Positions 23,115-31,970 of a stretch of 48,961 bases of DNA are shown here, piece after piece. This DNA is from CAYSCS01 sp964429695 (GTDB lineage Bacteria > Acidobacteriota > Aminicenantia > Aminicenantales > Aminicenantaceae). The notes beneath the pieces are model-generated. The model worked only from the letters and a program-made list of their open reading frames with translations. It did not search any database and was not told where the DNA came from. Position numbers and translations under genes: made by a program. Where the stretch lies: the NCBI GenBank assembly GCA_964429695.1, contig CAYSCS010000088.1, positions 1 through 48,961 of the forward strand, in the 5' to 3' direction. The stretch's first letter is position 1. The number at the start of each line of letters is the position of its first letter.

Positions 23115-25877
23115 ATGAAGAAGAAATCCGTTTACTACTTCGGCAAGAAGAAAGTTGAAGGAAACAGAGAAATGAAAGACATCTTAGGAGGGAAGGGTGC
23201 TGACCTTGCAGAAATGGCAGGAATTGGTCTTCCTGTTCCTCCTGGTTTTACGATTTCTACCGAGGTCTGTTCCCAATTTGCAAAGCTCCGAAATAGGATT
23301 CCGAAAGAAGTCGAAGAGGAGATTCTTTTTAACCTGAAGAGGTTGGAAGATGAGACCGAGCAGAAATTTGGGGACCCTAAAAATCCTCTTCTCGTCTCTG
23401 TGCGCTCAGGAGCGAAGGTTTCTATGCCAGGGATGATGGACACTGTGCTCAATTTAGGACTTAATGATAAGACCGTAGAAGGCTTGGCCAAGAAACTCGG
23501 GGAAAGAAGAGTTGCTCTTGATTGCTATCGGAGGTTGATTCACATGTTCGGAGATGTTGTTCTCAATGTTCCCAAGGTGAAGTTCGAGAAGATTTTGAAA
23601 GAAATGAAAAAAAGAGAAGGAGTCATCTATGATTTTGAACTTTCTGAGAAAGCACTGGAAAGACTCATCGGAGAATATAAAAAGTTAGTCAAAAGAGAGA
23701 CAGGCAAGGAGTTCCCTCAGGAGGTAAAAAAACAACTTTTCATGGCTATTGGAGCTGTCTTTCGCTCCTGGAATAATCCGAGAGCAGTAACCTACCGTCG
23801 TCTAAATTATATTCCCGATGACCTTGGAACTGCAGTTAACATCCAGCAGATGGTGTTCGGTAACTATGGAGAAAACTCAGCAACAGGAGTGGGATTTACG
23901 AGAAATCCTGCTACTGGAGAAAAAGAACTCTACGGTGAATACCTTTTCAATGCCCAGGGTGAAGATGTTGTGGCAGGGGTTAGGACTCCGAAGCCTCTTA
24001 AGTCTCTGGAAAAAGAGATGCCCACAGTCTATAGAGAATTAAGAGTCATCACCAATAGGCTCGAGAAACATTACCGAGATGTTCAGGACTTTGAATTCAC
24101 CATTCAGAATGGAAAACTCTTCATGCTTCAGACAAGAAGTGGGAAACGCACGGGACTGGCGGCGGTGAAGATTGCCGTTGATATGGTTGAAGAAGGCTTA
24201 ATAAGCAGGGAGGAAGCGTTGATGATGGTTGAGCCTGAAGCACTCAACCAGCTTCTCCACCCTGTTTTTGATACTAAAGAGAAAAAGAGGCACAGGGTTT
24301 TAGCAAGAGGCCTTGCCGCTTCTCCAGGAGCAGCATCCGGTCAAGTAGTGTTCAATGCAGACGATGCTGTTACCTGGATGAAAGAAGGGAAGAAAGTTAT
24401 TTTGGTTCGAGATGAGACCTCCCCTGATGATATCCACGGGATGAGTGCATCTCAGGGTATCCTGACCGCAACTGGCGGGATGACTTCTCATGCAGCAGTG
24501 GTGGGGAGACAGATGGGAAAGCCTTCTGTAGTTGGCTGTGGTGAGATAAAGCTGGATGAGGAGAGGAAGCTTTTTATGATAGATGAGATTGTAGTCAAAG
24601 AAGGTGAATGGCTTTCTATAGATGGCACTTCAGGAGAAGTTTTTGAGGGAAGAATTCCCACTCAGCCCTCGGAAATTATCCAAGTGATCAAGGGAGAAAA
24701 AAGAGCTGAAGAGTCTCAAGTTTTTCAAAATTTCACCAAGCTTCTTTTCTGGGCAGACCAGGTCAAAGAATTAAAGGTTAGGGCAAATACTGATACGCCA
24801 GAGGATGCGAGAATGGCTCTTGCCTTTGGAGCCGAGGGTATAGGGTTAGCCAGGACAGAGCACATGTTCTTTGAGAAAGAGAGGCTTCCTTTTATTAAAG
24901 AAATGATTCTTGCTGAAACAGAAGAAGAAAGAAGAAGAGCCCTTGAAAAATTACTCCCCTTCCAGAAGAATGATTTTTACCTCCTTTTCAAGGAAATGAA
25001 AGGTCATCCCGTGACGATTCGTACCCTCGACCCCCCTCTTCATGAGTTTCTCCCCCGAAGAGAGGATTTAATGGTTGAGATAGCAGTCCTAAAAGCTACA
25101 AACAGCGAAGAAAAAGAGAGGCTTCGCGAGTTGGAAAAGCTTTTGGAGAGAGTCAAGTCTCTTTCTGAATTTAATCCTATGCTCGGACATCGAGGGTGTC
25201 GTTTGGGTATTTCCTATCCAGAAATAATCGAAATGCAGGCCACAGCCATCTTTGAAGCTGTATGCCAACTGGCAAAAGAAAGGGAAAAGGTTTACCCTGA
25301 GATCATGATTCCTCTGGTTGGTACAAAAGAAGAGCTTGCTCACCAAAAAGAAATAATAGATCGAGTTGCTCAGGAAGTCATGGAAAAATATAGGGTGAAA
25401 GTTGAATATTCTGTAGGGACTATGATTGAGGTGCCAAGGGCAGCGATAACTGCTGATGAAATTGCTGAAGTTGCAGAATTTTTCTCTTTTGGAACGAATG
25501 ACCTGACTCAAACCATTTACGGTGTCTCGCGCGATGATGGAGCAGAGTTTCTAGCTCATTACTTGGCTCATGGTATCTGGAAGAGTAATCCTTTTGAGAC
25601 CATCGATATTAAAGGAGTTGGAGAGCTGATGAAGATGGCCGTGGAAAAGGGTCGGAAGACAAGACCGAACCTAAAGGTAGGAATTTGCGGTGTTCATGGT
25701 GGTGACCCTCGTTCAATCTATTTCTGTCATGAGATTGGTTTGGATTATGTGAGTTGCTCAGCTTATCAAGTTCCTGTAGCGAGGCTGGCAGCTGCCCAGA
25801 TTAAATTGAAAGAGAAGAAAAAACATCTTGGGGAAAAAAGGGAAAAGAGAAAAACTCCAGGTGGAGTGAGCGGTTAG
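23115..25877 (+). CDS. ppdK: Pyruvate, phosphate dikinase
   Basis: A 920-residue enzyme that interconverts pyruvate + ATP + Pi and PEP + AMP + PPi. N-terminal ATP-grasp domain (GGKGADLAEM near 25-34; SVRSGAKVSMPGMMDTVLNLG near 95). Swivelling phosphohistidine domain with GGMTSHAAVVG, where H459 carries the phosphate and T457 is the regulatory threonine position. C-terminal PEP-binding TIM barrel with GHRGCRLGI and a catalytic cysteine in GICGVHGGDP. It is somewhat longer than many PPDKs owing to a charged insert near 650-680 and a basic tail of about 25 residues at the end. It has its own promoter and a normal SD. The 3' end lies inside the hairpin shared with the convergent proline dehydrogenase gene. 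Confidence 0.96.
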   Translation: MKKKSVYYFGKKKVEGNREMKDILGGKGADLAEMAGIGLPVPPGFTISTEVCSQFAKLRNRIPKEVEEEILFNLKRLEDETEQKFGDPKNPLLVSVRSGAKVSMPGMMDTVLNLGLNDKTVEGLAKKLGERRVALDCYRRLIHMFGDVVLNVPKVKFEKILKEMKKREGVIYDFELSEKALERLIGEYKKLVKRETGKEFPQEVKKQLFMAIGAVFRSWNNPRAVTYRRLNYIPDDLGTAVNIQQMVFGNYGENSATGVGFTRNPATGEKELYGEYLFNAQGEDVVAGVRTPKPLKSLEKEMPTVYRELRVITNRLEKHYRDVQDFEFTIQNGKLFMLQTRSGKRTGLAAVKIAVDMVEEGLISREEALMMVEPEALNQLLHPVFDTKEKKRHRVLARGLAASPGAASGQVVFNADDAVTWMKEGKKVILVRDETSPDDIHGMSASQGILTATGGMTSHAAVVGRQMGKPSVVGCGEIKLDEERKLFMIDEIVVKEGEWLSIDGTSGEVFEGRIPTQPSEIIQVIKGEKRAEESQVFQNFTKLLFWADQVKELKVRANTDTPEDARMALAFGAEGIGLARTEHMFFEKERLPFIKEMILAETEEERRRALEKLLPFQKNDFYLLFKEMKGHPVTIRTLDPPLHEFLPRREDLMVEIAVLKATNSEEKERLRELEKLLERVKSLSEFNPMLGHRGCRLGISYPEIIEMQATAIFEAVCQLAKEREKVYPEIMIPLVGTKEELAHQKEIIDRVAQEVMEKYRVKVEYSVGTMIEVPRAAITADEIAEVAEFFSFGTNDLTQTIYGVSRDDGAEFLAHYLAHGIWKSNPFETIDIKGVGELMKMAVEKGRKTRPNLKVGICGVHGGDPRSIYFCHEIGLDYVSCSAYQVPVARLAAAQIKLKEKKKHLGEKREKRKTPGGVSG

Positions 25878-25899
25878 AGGGGCTATCGCTTTCCACCTG
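25850..25899 (-). terminator. Shared hairpin at convergent ppdK/ProDH 3' ends
   Basis: CAGGTGGA (25858-25865) pairs exactly with TCCACCTG (25892-25899), and AGCG (25869-25872) with CGCT (25887-25890). Both stop codons (TAG at 25875-25877 and, on the minus strand, TAG at 25883-25885) lie in the loop. Read on the minus strand the stem is followed after 3 nt by a T-run (complement of A 25850-25854), so it should end ProDH mRNA. On the plus strand no T-run follows. Confidence 0.7.
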
Positions 25900-26794
25900 C
25901 CTTGGAAAAAATATTGCGAAGGATGTAGTTCATCATGGCTGGATTTGAAGAGAGTCTTCTCTTACAGTAAGCTATAGCAAACTTCCATTTTTCCGCAAAG
26001 GGAACATAGAGGCGAACGAGAATTCCATTGCGCACAAGCTCGTCCTGATAGGCTTGTTTGGGCACTCCCATCAACATCTGAATCTCATAGCGATCCTTGC
26101 TCATATTAAGCCGCTCAGCGATGTTTATGGATTTTTCGATGACAGCCTCATCATGGGTTGCTATTTCAGGGTAATGCCCTTCCTTGAAGAGGACTTCCAC
26201 TTGCTCAAGCATCTTTTTCTTCATTTCGGGTTTGCTCTGGAGAGCGATCTCTTTTGGTTCGTTATAAATGCCAATACAAATTCTGATCCGTGCCTGCAAT
26301 CCCCTTAGAGATTTAATGTCTTCATCTGTTCGAAATAGCCGAGACTGCAGCACTGTTCCAAAGGAAGGATGACGCTTGATTAAAGAGCGAAAAACACAAA
26401 GGGTGAGCTCAGTTAAATTATGGTCTTCCATATCCATGGTAACTTTGATCTCGTGTTTGTCTGCCTGGTCTAAAATTTTCTCAATAATTTTCTCACAGTG
26501 TTCAGGACCTCTGTGGCTTCCGAGTTGGGTAGGCTTTAGAGAAATCGTCGCATATTGTTGTTTACCCAGGGCTTCAATGAGTCTTGAATAGACATTAAGA
26601 GTGTACTCCACTTCCTCATCGCTCTTAAGTTCTTCCCCTAAGAGGTCGATTGTAGAACATATGTGCCTTTCGCTCCATAGTCTTTGAGCCGTCTGGATGG
26701 CTGCTTGGATGCTGTCACCAGCAACATAGGGTCGAGCAAAGAGCTTGACGAGGAAAGGAGGAGTTAGGCTGATCATAAAATTTTTTAAATTCAT
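25883..26794 (-). CDS. Proline dehydrogenase
   Basis: A 303-residue monofunctional FAD-dependent proline dehydrogenase that oxidises proline to pyrroline-5-carboxylate. TIM-barrel landmarks in order: STIDLLGEE, ATISLKPTQLG, VTMDMEDHNLTELTL, QSRLFRTDED, EIATHDEAVIEK and EIQMLMGVPK, ending with RLYVPFAEKWKFAIAYCKRR, where the YCxRR-type arginines bind proline. No fused P5C dehydrogenase domain is present; that gene is not in the window. SD GGGAAGG and promoter TTGAAG N17 TAGTTT precede it. The end is convergent with ppdK, with a 5-nt gap. Confidence 0.92.
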   Translation of the reverse strand: MNLKNFMISLTPPFLVKLFARPYVAGDSIQAAIQTAQRLWSERHICSTIDLLGEELKSDEEVEYTLNVYSRLIEALGKQQYATISLKPTQLGSHRGPEHCEKIIEKILDQADKHEIKVTMDMEDHNLTELTLCVFRSLIKRHPSFGTVLQSRLFRTDEDIKSLRGLQARIRICIGIYNEPKEIALQSKPEMKKKMLEQVEVLFKEGHYPEIATHDEAVIEKSINIAERLNMSKDRYEIQMLMGVPKQAYQDELVRNGILVRLYVPFAEKWKFAIAYCKRRLSSNPAMMNYILRNIFSKAGGKR

Positions 26795-26829
26795 GGATGA
26801 ATCCTTCCCTCATTTACTAAATAGAAACA

Positions 26830-26858
26830 AAACTAAACCATTTTTAGCTAAACTTCAA
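26830..26858 (-). promoter_or_regulatory. Sigma70-like promoter of the ProDH gene
   Basis: Minus strand TTGAAG (26858-26853), 17-nt spacer, TAGTTT (26835-26830). Confidence 0.6.
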
Positions 26859-26925
26859 GTTAAGATTTGTTATTCTAGATTTTACACCCATTCATATCCA
26901 AATCAAAAGAAGTTTGGAGGTAGTG

Positions 26926-26954
26926 TTGTTCCTGATTTTGTTTTCTGGTATTTT
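26926..26954 (+). promoter_or_regulatory. Extended -10 promoter of the HDAC-family gene
   Basis: TTGTTC (26926-26931), 17-nt spacer, TGG-TATTTT (-10 at 26949-26954). The ATG at 26963 is 8 nt downstream with no SD, a probable leaderless start. Confidence 0.5.
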
Positions 26955-26962
26955 TTAATCTT

Positions 26963-27919
26963 ATGGGGATTATTTCATCCATATTGAGATTTTTAAGAAA
27001 CAAAAGAGGTTCGCTAAAATTTGTTTATAGTGATGGATATTGGATGATGGACCTTGGAAATCATGTTTTCAAAGTGGAGAAATACAGGATGATATATGAA
27101 AATCTTCTTAGGAAAGGAGTAAAAAAAGAGAATTTCCTCCTCCCCAATCCTTCAAGCGAAGATGACCTCCTTCTTGTTCATAAATCTAGATACATCCAAA
27201 AGCTTAAGACGGGGAAGCTTTCCCCCTCAGAGATTCTGAGCATGGAACTTCCCTATACTCATGAGCTTTATAAATATGCTCGGCTTTTTGTAGGAGGAAC
27301 AATTCTTGCAGCTGAAAATGCTTTGGAGGAGGGAATTTCTGTCCATATTGGGGGCGGGTTTCATCATGCCTATCCTGACCATGGGGAGGGATTCTGTATT
27401 TTAAATGATATAGCCATTGCCCTTGAAAAGCTCAAGCGTCGAAATAAGATTAGAAGAGCAATGATTGTTGATTGTGATGTTCATCAAGGGAATGGGACTG
27501 CCTTTATTTTTTCTAGCCGGGATTATGTTTTTACTTTTTCTATTCATCAGATGGACCTTTACCCCGCCAAGAAAGAAAAAAGCTCTTTGGACCTTGGCCT
27601 CTGGTCTGGGGATGGGGATGAGATTTATAATTCACTCCTGCGCGCTCATCTCCCGAAGCTTTATGAAGAATTTAAGCCTGACCTTATTTTCTATCTTGCT
27701 GGTGCAGACCCGTATGAAAGAGATTGTCTTGGTGGGCTGAAGCTAACCATAAAGGGCTTAAAAGAGAGAGATGAGATAGTAATCGAGGAAGCAAGGAAGT
27801 TAAATATTCCCATAACCATCCTTCTTGCTGGTGGTTATGCTCCAGATGTCGCTGAAACGGTTAGCATTCACCTCAATACCATTCAGGTTGCTGAAAGAAT
27901 ACACAAAAAATATAGATAA
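26963..27919 (+). CDS. Histone-deacetylase-superfamily amidohydrolase
   Basis: A 318-residue protein of the zinc-dependent HDAC/AcuC/APAH fold. Catalytic landmarks: GGGFHHAYPDHGEGFCILND (130-149, with the paired His134-His135), VDCDVHQGNG (169-178; D172 and H174 are Zn ligands) and AGADPYERD (246-254; D249 the third ligand). Bacterial members deacetylate small amines or proteins such as acetyl-CoA synthetase; the substrate here is unknown. A hydrophobic and basic 17-residue leader precedes the usual start LKFVYSDGYW; no better start codon is visible and there is no SD. Convergent with cutA. Confidence 0.85.
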   Translation: MGIISSILRFLRNKRGSLKFVYSDGYWMMDLGNHVFKVEKYRMIYENLLRKGVKKENFLLPNPSSEDDLLLVHKSRYIQKLKTGKLSPSEILSMELPYTHELYKYARLFVGGTILAAENALEEGISVHIGGGFHHAYPDHGEGFCILNDIAIALEKLKRRNKIRRAMIVDCDVHQGNGTAFIFSSRDYVFTFSIHQMDLYPAKKEKSSLDLGLWSGDGDEIYNSLLRAHLPKLYEEFKPDLIFYLAGADPYERDCLGGLKLTIKGLKERDEIVIEEARKLNIPITILLAGGYAPDVAETVSIHLNTIQVAERIHKKYR

Positions 27920-27934
27920 CCTTGAGGGGGCTCT

Positions 27935-28255
27935 TCAAGCTTCGGTCTCTTTCTCGATCCAAGCCAGATATTTATCAAAGCCCTTATTTATAGAAAAGGC
28001 GATAATTTCTGGAACTTGGTAAGGATGAATGTTTAAGATTTCTCCCTCTATCTTTGAATACAGTTTCTCACTTGTCTTGATCAGCAAAAGATATTCTTCC
28101 TCTAGGGAGATCTTTTCTTCCCAGCGATAGATTGAGCGACAACGCGGGACAATGGTGACGCAGGCCGCGAGTTTATTTTCGACAAGGTGGAGAGCAATTT
28201 CTCGTGATTTTTTCTCATCTGGAGAGGTGACAAGGATGAGTAAGTAATCTTTCAT
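27935..28255 (-). CDS. cutA: Divalent-cation tolerance protein CutA
   Basis: A 106-residue ferredoxin-like trimer protein. Landmarks: VTSPDEKKSREIALHLVENKLAACV-type region at 9-33, then IYRWEEKI and EYLLLIKTSEKLYSKIE, then HPYQVPEIIAF. Full length for CutA1. The family binds metals and has been tied to copper tolerance, but its cellular job is unsettled. A normal SD AAGGAG lies upstream. It stands between the HDAC gene and the M20 peptidase. Confidence 0.94.
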   Translation of the reverse strand: MKDYLLILVTSPDEKKSREIALHLVENKLAACVTIVPRCRSIYRWEEKISLEEEYLLLIKTSEKLYSKIEGEILNIHPYQVPEIIAFSINKGFDKYLAWIEKETEA

Positions 28256-28313
28256 TTCGAGACTCCTTTTTGGTTTCAGTCTTTAGAAAAGAAGATTAAA
28301 CTTCTCGATTAAC

Positions 28314-29543
28314 TCATTTCTGGAGAAAGATATGTGCAAATACCTTTGAATCCCCAACCATGTTATCTATAACACAGTATTCATTGGGCTGATGAGCAGT
28401 TTCTGCAATTTTTGACCAGCAGGCTGCCTCATGCTTTTCACGCCGAAAGAAGGCAGCTACAGTTCCTCCTCCTATGCCCGTTGGTTTTCCTTCTTTTCCA
28501 TAGACATCTTTGATAGCCATTTTTAAGGCTTTCACCACTTCTGAATCGGGTGAAGTTGGGGGAGCAGCAGGTGCCCTCTGGTTTTCTTCGATCGAAATTT
28601 TTACTCGAAAATCTCGCTCGATTTTTCTTGAAAAATCCCTGATTTTTTCCTCGACTTCATCTATGGTATAACAAGGGAGGAGGCGACAATCCATGTAGAA
28701 AATGTCTTCGCCGGGAATAGTGTTTATATTCGGAACGTTACTTTCTTTCTTTGTGGGTTCAAAGGTAGAAATGGGAGGATCAAAGAGGGGGTCTTTTCTA
28801 TCGAAAATATCATAGAGCTTTTCAAGCTCAGTAACCAAGAAAGAAGCTGCTTTGAAGCTATTTATGCCTTTTTCTGGAGTAGAGCCATGAGCTTGCTTCC
28901 CTACAGTCTTGAACTTAAGCCAGAGGATACTCTTCTCAGCCACTTCAATAATTGTCCCTTCCTCATTTCCTGCGTCAGGGACAATGATTAAATCACCTTT
29001 CCTGAAAGCCTTGGAGTTCTGGAGCACATACTCGATCCCTTTTTTGCTTCCTGTCTCTTCATCTGAGACAAGCGCAATGCCGACGTCATATTCGGGCATA
29101 ATTTTTTCCACATGAAAAGCCTTTAAGGCGAAGAGAGAAGCAACCATATCCTGCTGATTATCCTCCACACCTCTGCCATAAATTTTTCCTTCTTCGACCC
29201 ATGCCTTGAAGGGATTCCCCTTCCACATCGATAAATCTCCGGGGGGTACCACATCTATATGGGTCATAATCCAGATGGTTTTTATAGAGCTTTTTCCCTT
29301 GAAAATGGCGAGTATATTGGGGCGATACCCCGCCGGCGAATCCAGATCAGGCGCCTTAACCATTTCTACCGAAGAATATCCATTATTCTTAATGAAATTG
29401 AACAGGACTTCTGCCTTTTCGGCTTCTCCTTCCCCTCCTGAAGAGGGGGAAATTGCAGGGATAGAGCAGAGCTTAATCTGCATGTCTACCATTTCGTCCC
29501 TTAAGCTGTCGATTCTTTTAGAAATTTTTTCAAAAATCTTCAT
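28314..29543 (-). CDS. M20-family metallo-hydrolase (DapE/ArgE/peptidase V-like)
   Basis: A 409-residue dizinc amidohydrolase. Metal and catalytic residues: H95 and D97 in MTHIDVV (93-99), D128 in GRGVEDNQQ (123-131), the catalytic pair E162-E163 in SDEETGS (160-166), D190 in VPDAGNEE, and a C-terminal histidine in ETAHQPNEY. A dimerisation lid domain (about 200-320) sits between the two halves. Members split acylated amino acids or dipeptides; exact substrate unknown. SD AAAGGAA and promoter TTGCCA N17 TATCAT lie upstream. It is divergent from the glycan cluster. Confidence 0.9.
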   Translation of the reverse strand: MKIFEKISKRIDSLRDEMVDMQIKLCSIPAISPSSGGEGEAEKAEVLFNFIKNNGYSSVEMVKAPDLDSPAGYRPNILAIFKGKSSIKTIWIMTHIDVVPPGDLSMWKGNPFKAWVEEGKIYGRGVEDNQQDMVASLFALKAFHVEKIMPEYDVGIALVSDEETGSKKGIEYVLQNSKAFRKGDLIIVPDAGNEEGTIIEVAEKSILWLKFKTVGKQAHGSTPEKGINSFKAASFLVTELEKLYDIFDRKDPLFDPPISTFEPTKKESNVPNINTIPGEDIFYMDCRLLPCYTIDEVEEKIRDFSRKIERDFRVKISIEENQRAPAAPPTSPDSEVVKALKMAIKDVYGKEGKPTGIGGGTVAAFFRREKHEAACWSKIAETAHQPNEYCVIDNMVGDSKVFAHIFLQK

Positions 29544-29564
29544 TTTAATTTTCCTTTCGGCAAG

Positions 29565-29593
29565 ATGATATCATCGTAATTTTGAATTGGCAA
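29565..29593 (-). promoter_or_regulatory. Sigma70-like promoter of the M20 gene
   Basis: Minus strand TTGCCA (29593-29588), 17-nt spacer, TATCAT (29570-29565). Confidence 0.55.
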
Positions 29594-29651
29594 CACCTCT
29601 GTAATTTTTTTTATTTCTTATAGTTGGAGCTTAGTTACCATTTTCGCTTCC

Positions 29652-29680
29652 TTGACTTTTCATCCCTTTGAGAATAAATT
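29652..29680 (+). promoter_or_regulatory. Sigma70-like promoter of the glycan cluster
   Basis: TTGACT (29652-29657), 17-nt spacer, TAAATT (29675-29680). ATG 29689 is 8 nt downstream with no SD, a probable leaderless start. Confidence 0.55.
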
Positions 29681-29688
29681 TACTCAAG

Positions 29689-30819
29689 ATGCGGATAGGC
29701 TTTGACCTGCGTCCTTTTCTCCGTGAAGAGACAGGAGTCGGCGTCTATCTTAAAAATCTGCTTCATTCTCTTTCTCGCATTGACTATGTGAATGAATATT
29801 TTCTTTTCTCATGCTCCCTTAAGGATCGTTTTCCTGCCCAAAAGCTACCTTCCTTTAGGAGGGGAAATTTTAGAGACTTTCATTTTCCGGTGAGGCTTAT
29901 GAATACATTATGGAACAGGATAGAATGGCCTCCTCTTGATTTTTTTTTCAAGGTTAAACTTGACTTGACCCATTCCCCAACTCCCCTCCCTCTTCCTTCA
30001 AGAGGGAAAAGGTTGGTAACTGTTTACGATTTTTTTTTCATGGATTTCCCCTATCTTTCTGATGAGCTGGCTCGAAGACATTTTTATCCCCGAATAAAAG
30101 ATTCTCTTCAGAAAGTGGATGGGATTATCGCGATTTCTAACTACACCAAAGCCGAGATTATGGAAAGGTTTAGAATTTCAGAGGAAAGGATTCAGACGGT
30201 TTACCTTGGCCTTGACCACCAATTCTGGTGTGAATTCCAGTTTGAAGAATTAGAAATATTAAAACAAAAGCTTTCTCTCCCTGTTCCCTTCATCCTTTTT
30301 GTGGGAGTTATAGATCCGAGGAAAAACCTTCCCAATCTGATTTCTGCCTTTAAGATCGTTCGCCTCAGGCACAAAGAAATCCATCTTTTGCTTGTGGGTC
30401 GAAGAGGATCTGATTACCAGAAAATAAGAAAAATAATCCAGGAAGGGGGATTGGAACGGGAAATCAGGATGCTGGGTTATGTTTCGGATGAGGAGTTGAA
30501 GGGAATTTATTTTTCTGCTTCTTTGTTTGTCTTTCCTTCCTTATGTGAGGGTTTTGGGCTTCCCCTCCTGGAAGCGATGGCCTGTGGTTTACCAGTTGCT
30601 GCATCCAAAATAGCAGCCATTCCTGAAATTGCCGGAGATTGTGCTCTGTATTTTAATCCCTACGATCCTGAAGATATGGCAGATAAAATAATCTCTTTGA
30701 TTGAAAATGAAACTCTTAGACAGACTCTGATTACCAAGGGAAAGATAAGGGTTCTTGAGTTCGATTGGCTAAGAACGGCTCAGGAGACATTGAACTTTTA
30801 CCAGAAATTATGTCAGTAG
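29689..30819 (+). CDS. Glycosyltransferase family 4
   Basis: A 376-residue GT-B enzyme. The N-terminus MRIGFDLRPFLREETGVGVYLKNLL is the usual GT4 opening, with the GVGxY loop near 17-21. The C-terminal nucleotide-sugar domain has FVGVIDPRKNLPNLISAF, LVFPSLCEGFGLPLLEAMACGLPVAASKIAAIPEIAGD-type segments, including the E-x7-E pair. I start at ATG 29689, since the in-frame TTG at 29668 lies inside the promoter spacer/-10. The first gene of an eight-kilobase glycan cluster; it overlaps the next gene by 10 nt. Sugar donor unknown. Confidence 0.88.
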   Translation: MRIGFDLRPFLREETGVGVYLKNLLHSLSRIDYVNEYFLFSCSLKDRFPAQKLPSFRRGNFRDFHFPVRLMNTLWNRIEWPPLDFFFKVKLDLTHSPTPLPLPSRGKRLVTVYDFFFMDFPYLSDELARRHFYPRIKDSLQKVDGIIAISNYTKAEIMERFRISEERIQTVYLGLDHQFWCEFQFEELEILKQKLSLPVPFILFVGVIDPRKNLPNLISAFKIVRLRHKEIHLLLVGRRGSDYQKIRKIIQEGGLEREIRMLGYVSDEELKGIYFSASLFVFPSLCEGFGLPLLEAMACGLPVAASKIAAIPEIAGDCALYFNPYDPEDMADKIISLIENETLRQTLITKGKIRVLEFDWLRTAQETLNFYQKLCQ

Positions 30820-31970
30820 AAAAAATTAACGTTCTTTTCATTTCACACTCATCTGAGCTTAACGGGGCAGAAAGGATGCTCCTCCAGGTTTTAGAAAAAA
30901 TAGATAGGAGCAGATTTAATCCTTTTCTTATTCTGCCCCGAGTGGGTTTACTCGCTGAGGAAATGGAGAGACTGGGAATTGAAAATGAGGTTGTTTCTAT
31001 GAAGTGGTGGATAACTGAAAAGTCATGTCTCTGGAAACAGCCACTATCCTGGATTTATAACCTAAAAAGTATCCTTTATCTAAAGAAATATATCAAGAGA
31101 AAGAATATTTCTCTTGTAGTGAGTAATTCTTCGGCAGTCTCAAGCGGTGCATTGGCTGCCAGCCTGAGTAGGGTTCCTCATCTTTGGATAATCCATGAAA
31201 TTTTATCTGGAAAGAAAGCTCAACTTCACTTTTTTTTGGGTGAGAGGGCTTTGTTAAGATTTATTTCAAAATTGTCAAAAATTATCCTCGTGAATTCACG
31301 CCTAACCCAGAAGGCTTTCAGGGGTAAGGGAAGGGTCTATTTGATGTACAACGGATTTGAAGTTAAGCCTCAAATGGACGACTATAGGAAGAATATGAGA
31401 AAAGAGCTCAACCTTAAAGAGGGAGAATTTGTCTTGGGGATAGTGGGAAAGATAGCCCGCGAGAAGGGTCAAGCAGAGGTCATAAGAGCTTTCAAACTGC
31501 TCAACTCAAAATTTCCTCAGATTAAGCTTCTTATCGTGGGTTCTATTAAGAGCAAAAGTTATTACCACCATCTCTTGAAGATGATTACTGAATTTCGCCT
31601 CGAAAGGAGGATAATTTTTACGGGTTTTAAGAGGGATATTTTATCCATATTGAGTGCCATGGATCTCCTCGTAGTTGCCTCAGAGAATGAGTCATTCGGC
31701 AGGGTGGCCGCTGAGGCTATGTCAGTCGGGACGGCAGTTGTTGCCGTTCGAGCAGGAGGGCTTTCTGAGGTTATTGAAGAAGGAGAGGATGGTTTTTTAG
31801 TAAATTCATCGAGGCCAGAAGAGATCGCTGAGGCCATAGAATATTTAATCAGGAATCCTAGAGAATTGGCTAAAATTGCTGAAAATGGGAAGAGAACTGT
31901 TCAGGAGAAATTTTCTCTTAAAAAACAAGTAAAGTTATTACAAGAAGCTATGGAGGAATGCCTTGGATGA
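30810..31970 (+). CDS. Glycosyltransferase family 4
   Basis: A 386-residue GT-B enzyme. The N-terminal domain opens KINVLFISHSSELNGAERML (the G-A-E-R acceptor-loop pattern). The C-terminal domain has LGIVGKIAREKGQAEVIRAF, LLIVGS, and the ENESFGRVAAEAMSVGTAVVAVRAGG donor-site region. ATG 30810 is preferred over 30765 because MSVEKINVLFIS is the conserved opening. It overlaps the preceding gene by 10 nt and the next by 8 nt. It belongs to the surface-glycan operon. Confidence 0.87.
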   Translation: MSVEKINVLFISHSSELNGAERMLLQVLEKIDRSRFNPFLILPRVGLLAEEMERLGIENEVVSMKWWITEKSCLWKQPLSWIYNLKSILYLKKYIKRKNISLVVSNSSAVSSGALAASLSRVPHLWIIHEILSGKKAQLHFFLGERALLRFISKLSKIILVNSRLTQKAFRGKGRVYLMYNGFEVKPQMDDYRKNMRKELNLKEGEFVLGIVGKIAREKGQAEVIRAFKLLNSKFPQIKLLIVGSIKSKSYYHHLLKMITEFRLERRIIFTGFKRDILSILSAMDLLVVASENESFGRVAAEAMSVGTAVVAVRAGGLSEVIEEGEDGFLVNSSRPEEIAEAIEYLIRNPRELAKIAENGKRTVQEKFSLKKQVKLLQEAMEECLG

